Source: CAZUMH01 sp964621645 (lineage in GTDB: Bacteria > Zhuqueibacterota > QNDG01 > JAGLOF01). From it: 33,242 nt of DNA. The notes under the pieces were generated by a model. The model did no database searches. It had not been told where the DNA came from and worked only from the letters and a program-made list of their open reading frames with translations. The first letter of the stretch is position 1. Every line of letters starts with the position of its first letter. The stretch lies in NCBI GenBank assembly GCA_964621645.1, contig CAZUMH010000031.1, positions 1 to 33,242 of the forward strand, given 5' to 3'. Positions 31,165 to 33,242 of the stretch are shown here, piece by piece. A program made the position numbers and the translations under genes.

Positions 31165-32448
31165 TTACAGCAGGAAATCCTTACCGAATTCTTTTATATC
31201 GTGCTTAACCTTTGCCAAAACAGCATCGTCATCGACATGAGAAAGGACCTGATGAATCAATTCGGCGATATATTCCATTTCCTTCTCTTTCATGCCGCGT
31301 GTTGTCAGGGCCGGGGTTCCTATTCTGATACCGCTGGTGATGAAGGGACTCCGCTGATCAAACGGCACCATATTTTTATTCACGGTAATTCCGGCGTTTT
31401 CCAGGGCTTTTTCCGCGGCCTTCCCGGAAATATCCTTATTGGTTAAATCAACCAGAATGAGATGATTATCAGTGCCGCCGGAGACGAGATCGTAGCCAAA
31501 CTCTACCAGCTTTGCGGCAAGAATAGCCGCGTTTTTAATTATCTGCTTGCAGTATTCTGTGAATTCAGGCTGAAGGTCCTCTTTAAAGGCAACTGCTTTA
31601 GCCGCAATAACATGCATCAAAGGGCCTCCTTGAATCCCCGGCATCACCGTCGAATCGACCAACTCGGACATCATCCGAGTACGGCCTGATTTTTTTGCGA
31701 CGATCCCAAAGGGATTCTCCCTGTCCTTTCCCATTAAGATCATCCCGCCCCTGGGGCCCCTAAGTGTCTTGTGAGTCGTCGTGGTTACAATATCACAGTA
31801 GGGGAGTGGATCGGGATGAAGTCCGGTGGCCACCAGTCCAGCCGGATGTGCGATGTCTGCCATGAGAAAGGCGCCAACACTGTCCGCAATTTCTTTGAAT
31901 TTAGCGAAATCGATAAAGCGCGGGTAAGCACTGGCTCCGGTGACAATCAACTTCGGTTTGTGTTCAATTGTTTGCTTGCGGACCATGTCATAATCGATAG
32001 TGCCTGTCTCTTTTTTTACGCCGTATGAGACAAAATTATACAGTTTTCCGGAAAAATTCACCGGACTGCCATGGGTCAGATGACCACCATGAGACAAATC
32101 CATACCAAGGACGGTATCACCCGGCTTAATATAGGTCATATAGACAGCCATGTTTGCCTGGGATCCTGAGTGGGGTTGTACATTTGCGTATTCACATTTG
32201 AATAGTTTCTTGGCTCGATCACGGGCAAGATCTTCGGCCTGATCAACGAATTTACATCCGCCATAATAACGGTTTCCAGGATAACCTTCAGCATACTTAT
32301 TGGTCATGACACTACCCATCGCCTCAAGCACAGCTCTGCTGACAAAATTCTCGGAGGCGATCATTTCCAATGTGAAATTTTCCCTGTCATGTTCTCCGTG
32401 AATCGCCTGATAGATTTCCGCATCAAATTTTTCCAATGATTCCATCAT
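31165..32448 (-). CDS. glyA: Serine hydroxymethyltransferase
   Basis: GlyA interconverts serine and glycine with tetrahydrofolate and is the main source of one-carbon units. The 427-aa PLP enzyme has the usual length. Hallmarks are IASENFVSRAVLEAMGS, NKYAEGYPGNRYYGGC, MDLSHGGHLTHGSPVNFSG, DIAHPAGLVATG and the PLP-lysine segment TTTTHKTLRGPRGG, then QGGPLMHVIAAKAVA. The first ATG (32448) lies only 2 bases from AGGGG; the second (32445) has better spacing, so the true protein may lack the first methionine. It is preceded by a long hairpin at 32540-32590, described separately. Confidence 0.97.
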   Translation of the reverse strand: MMESLEKFDAEIYQAIHGEHDRENFTLEMIASENFVSRAVLEAMGSVMTNKYAEGYPGNRYYGGCKFVDQAEDLARDRAKKLFKCEYANVQPHSGSQANMAVYMTYIKPGDTVLGMDLSHGGHLTHGSPVNFSGKLYNFVSYGVKKETGTIDYDMVRKQTIEHKPKLIVTGASAYPRFIDFAKFKEIADSVGAFLMADIAHPAGLVATGLHPDPLPYCDIVTTTTHKTLRGPRGGMILMGKDRENPFGIVAKKSGRTRMMSELVDSTVMPGIQGGPLMHVIAAKAVAFKEDLQPEFTEYCKQIIKNAAILAAKLVEFGYDLVSGGTDNHLILVDLTNKDISGKAAEKALENAGITVNKNMVPFDQRSPFITSGIRIGTPALTTRGMKEKEMEYIAELIHQVLSHVDDDAVLAKVKHDIKEFGKDFLL

Positions 32449-32539
32449 GTCCCCTTATATATCTAAGAAGAATAAGTAATATTTGTCAATAATGTACGTA
32501 ACTGCTTTGTAAGCGTTAACTATTCCCTGCTTTTTCGAG

Positions 32540-32590
32540 ATTAGAGGAAGGATTCCCCGGATGGTTCACCCGGGGAATCCTTCCTCTAAT
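32540..32590. repeat. Perfect 21-bp inverted repeat (hairpin) between the TPR gene and glyA
   Basis: Arms at 32540-32560 and 32570-32590 are exact reverse complements with a 9-base loop (ATGGTTCAC). The RNA stem would be very stable. It lies 60 bases after the TPR gene stop and 92 bases before the glyA start. Neither strand has a U-tract directly after the stem; a T5 (32601-32605) follows 11 bases on for the plus strand. It may be a terminator lacking a U-run, an RNA-stabilising element or a dispersed repeat. Confidence 0.85.
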
Positions 32591-32649
32591 AGAGAATGTC
32601 TTTTTCTGATGCTGACACGAGGATCTTATCGATAACTGTAATAATTATA

Positions 32650-33242
32650 TTACTGAATCCAGCGATAACATTCGTCCTCCGGCATGGTTTGACCTTTGTG
32701 CATAAACTTGAGTTGCTTGGAGGGTATTAAATCCTGAAGGTAAGCCAGATGACGTTCGGCATCCTGTTTCCAGGAGAAATCTTTTTTAGCCAGGAGGAAT
32801 TGATCATAGGCCATCTGATAAACAAGTCTGTCATCATATTTGATCTCACCGCCGCGTTTATCGACGCATTTTTCTGCAGCAGCCTCATAGACAAGACCCT
32901 TGGTCAGAAAAGCCAGTCCATAATTGGGGTCAATCCTCAGTGCTTGACTAGTTTGACGCAAGGCCTGAGTGTAGCGGCCCAGTGCCGTGTAGCATCCCGC
33001 AAGATTACACATGTTCTTGATATCTTTTGGATTGACTTTTAAAATACGGTTATAGACGGTGACCGCTTCATTATATTTATCCAGTTTTTGGTACGTATCA
33101 CCCAGCAATTCAAGGGCAAAGACGTTTTCAGGTTCCTGGGCGGCTACTACTTCAAGTTGTGCCGCGGTGTTCTCATACTGGGTATCCCGATAATAGGTCC
33201 GAGCTAATTCAAGACGGTTCGACATGTTGTCTGGTTGAAGCT
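32650..33242 (-). CDS. TPR-repeat protein (N-terminal part missing)
   Basis: This reading frame is open from the right window edge and continues upstream of an internal ATG at 33225 (LQPDN before MSNRLELARTYY), so the true start is outside the window. The visible ~197 residues contain tetratricopeptide repeats: LELARTYYRDTQYENTAAQLEVVAAQEPEN, FALELLGDTYQKLDKYNEAVTVYNRILKVNPKD and MCNLAGCYTALGRYTQALRQTSQALRIDPNY. A different C terminus holds the end (EKCVDKRGGEIKYDDRLVYQMAYDQFLLAKKDF). TPR proteins scaffold other proteins. No specific role can be read from this part. It precedes the hairpin, then glyA. Confidence 0.85.
   Translation of the reverse strand, partial: LQPDNMSNRLELARTYYRDTQYENTAAQLEVVAAQEPENVFALELLGDTYQKLDKYNEAVTVYNRILKVNPKDIKNMCNLAGCYTALGRYTQALRQTSQALRIDPNYGLAFLTKGLVYEAAAEKCVDKRGGEIKYDDRLVYQMAYDQFLLAKKDFSWKQDAERHLAYLQDLIPSKQLKFMHKGQTMPEDECYRWIQ

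Noticed and set aside
32449..32649. Glycine or folate riboswitch before glyA
   Set aside because: The region is dominated by a simple perfect hairpin. No tandem aptamer or conserved riboswitch core is visible.
1..33242. Mobile element, CRISPR or defence island
   Set aside because: No transposase, integrase, phage, nuclease or repeat-spacer pattern was found. The content is housekeeping and regulatory.

Overview
The window reads as a chromosomal fragment of a Gram-negative (diderm) bacterium. It encodes a TonB-dependent receptor, two proteins with predicted outer-membrane beta-barrels, phosphatidylethanolamine synthesis, an HtrA-type periplasmic protease and Tat components. The gene set is housekeeping and densely packed. 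I see no transposase, integrase, phage gene, CRISPR array, tRNA or rRNA. A run of ten N inside rnfD shows that this is a scaffolded draft assembly, possibly metagenomic. I cannot name the phylum from sequence alone. The barrel fusions, the Rnf complex and the FSA-type transaldolase fit an FCB-like or candidate-phylum bacterium, but that is inference.

Layout. (1) 1-5350, phosphate: partial pstC, pstA and pstB run rightward and converge on phoR-phoB, which run leftward. phoU is transcribed away from phoB and ends in a strong terminator. (2) 5427-12232: a small secreted protein, an R3H RNA-binding protein, a stand-alone receiver, a stand-alone CheB methylesterase domain, a BtuB-like TonB-dependent receptor overlapping a secreted propeller-like protein, and transketolase. 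(3) 12286-13239, leftward: an M29/NicX-like metallopeptidase homologue. (4) 13475-21388, rightward: an EcfT-like protein without ATPases, truA, FSA-type transaldolase, HtrA protease, purB, a divergent purC homologue, psd, pssA, two tatA genes and an adenosine-specific kinase homologue, closed by a terminator. (5) 21475-23356, leftward: a barrel protein with a CsgG/LpoB-like C-terminal half, and a nucleoside phosphorylase. (6) 23713-25119, rightward: a barrel, coiled-coil and CpoB/YbgF-TPR fusion, closed by a bidirectional terminator. (7) 33242-25171, leftward: a partial TPR protein, a large hairpin, then glyA, dCMP deaminase, nrdR, rnfC, rnfD, rnfG, rnfE, rnfA and tatC, almost gap-free.

How the genes fit together. 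PhoR/PhoB and PhoU would sense and control phosphate uptake through PstCAB. Transketolase and the transaldolase-like enzyme serve sugar-phosphate interconversion. PssA and Psd make phosphatidylethanolamine. GlyA supplies one-carbon units, dCMP deaminase supplies dUMP, and NrdR controls ribonucleotide reductase, so these three form a deoxynucleotide group. Rnf couples ferredoxin and NAD to an ion gradient. Its rnfB subunit gene is not in the cluster.

The most notable points are the Rnf cluster without rnfB, the PurC homologue that has lost several conserved active-site residues, an EcfT that keeps the Firmicutes-type ecfT-truA adjacency without ecfA genes, the two barrel fusions, the CheB split into separate receiver and esterase genes outside a chemotaxis locus, and a perfect 21-bp inverted repeat before glyA. 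I did not find a clear new defence or mobile system.
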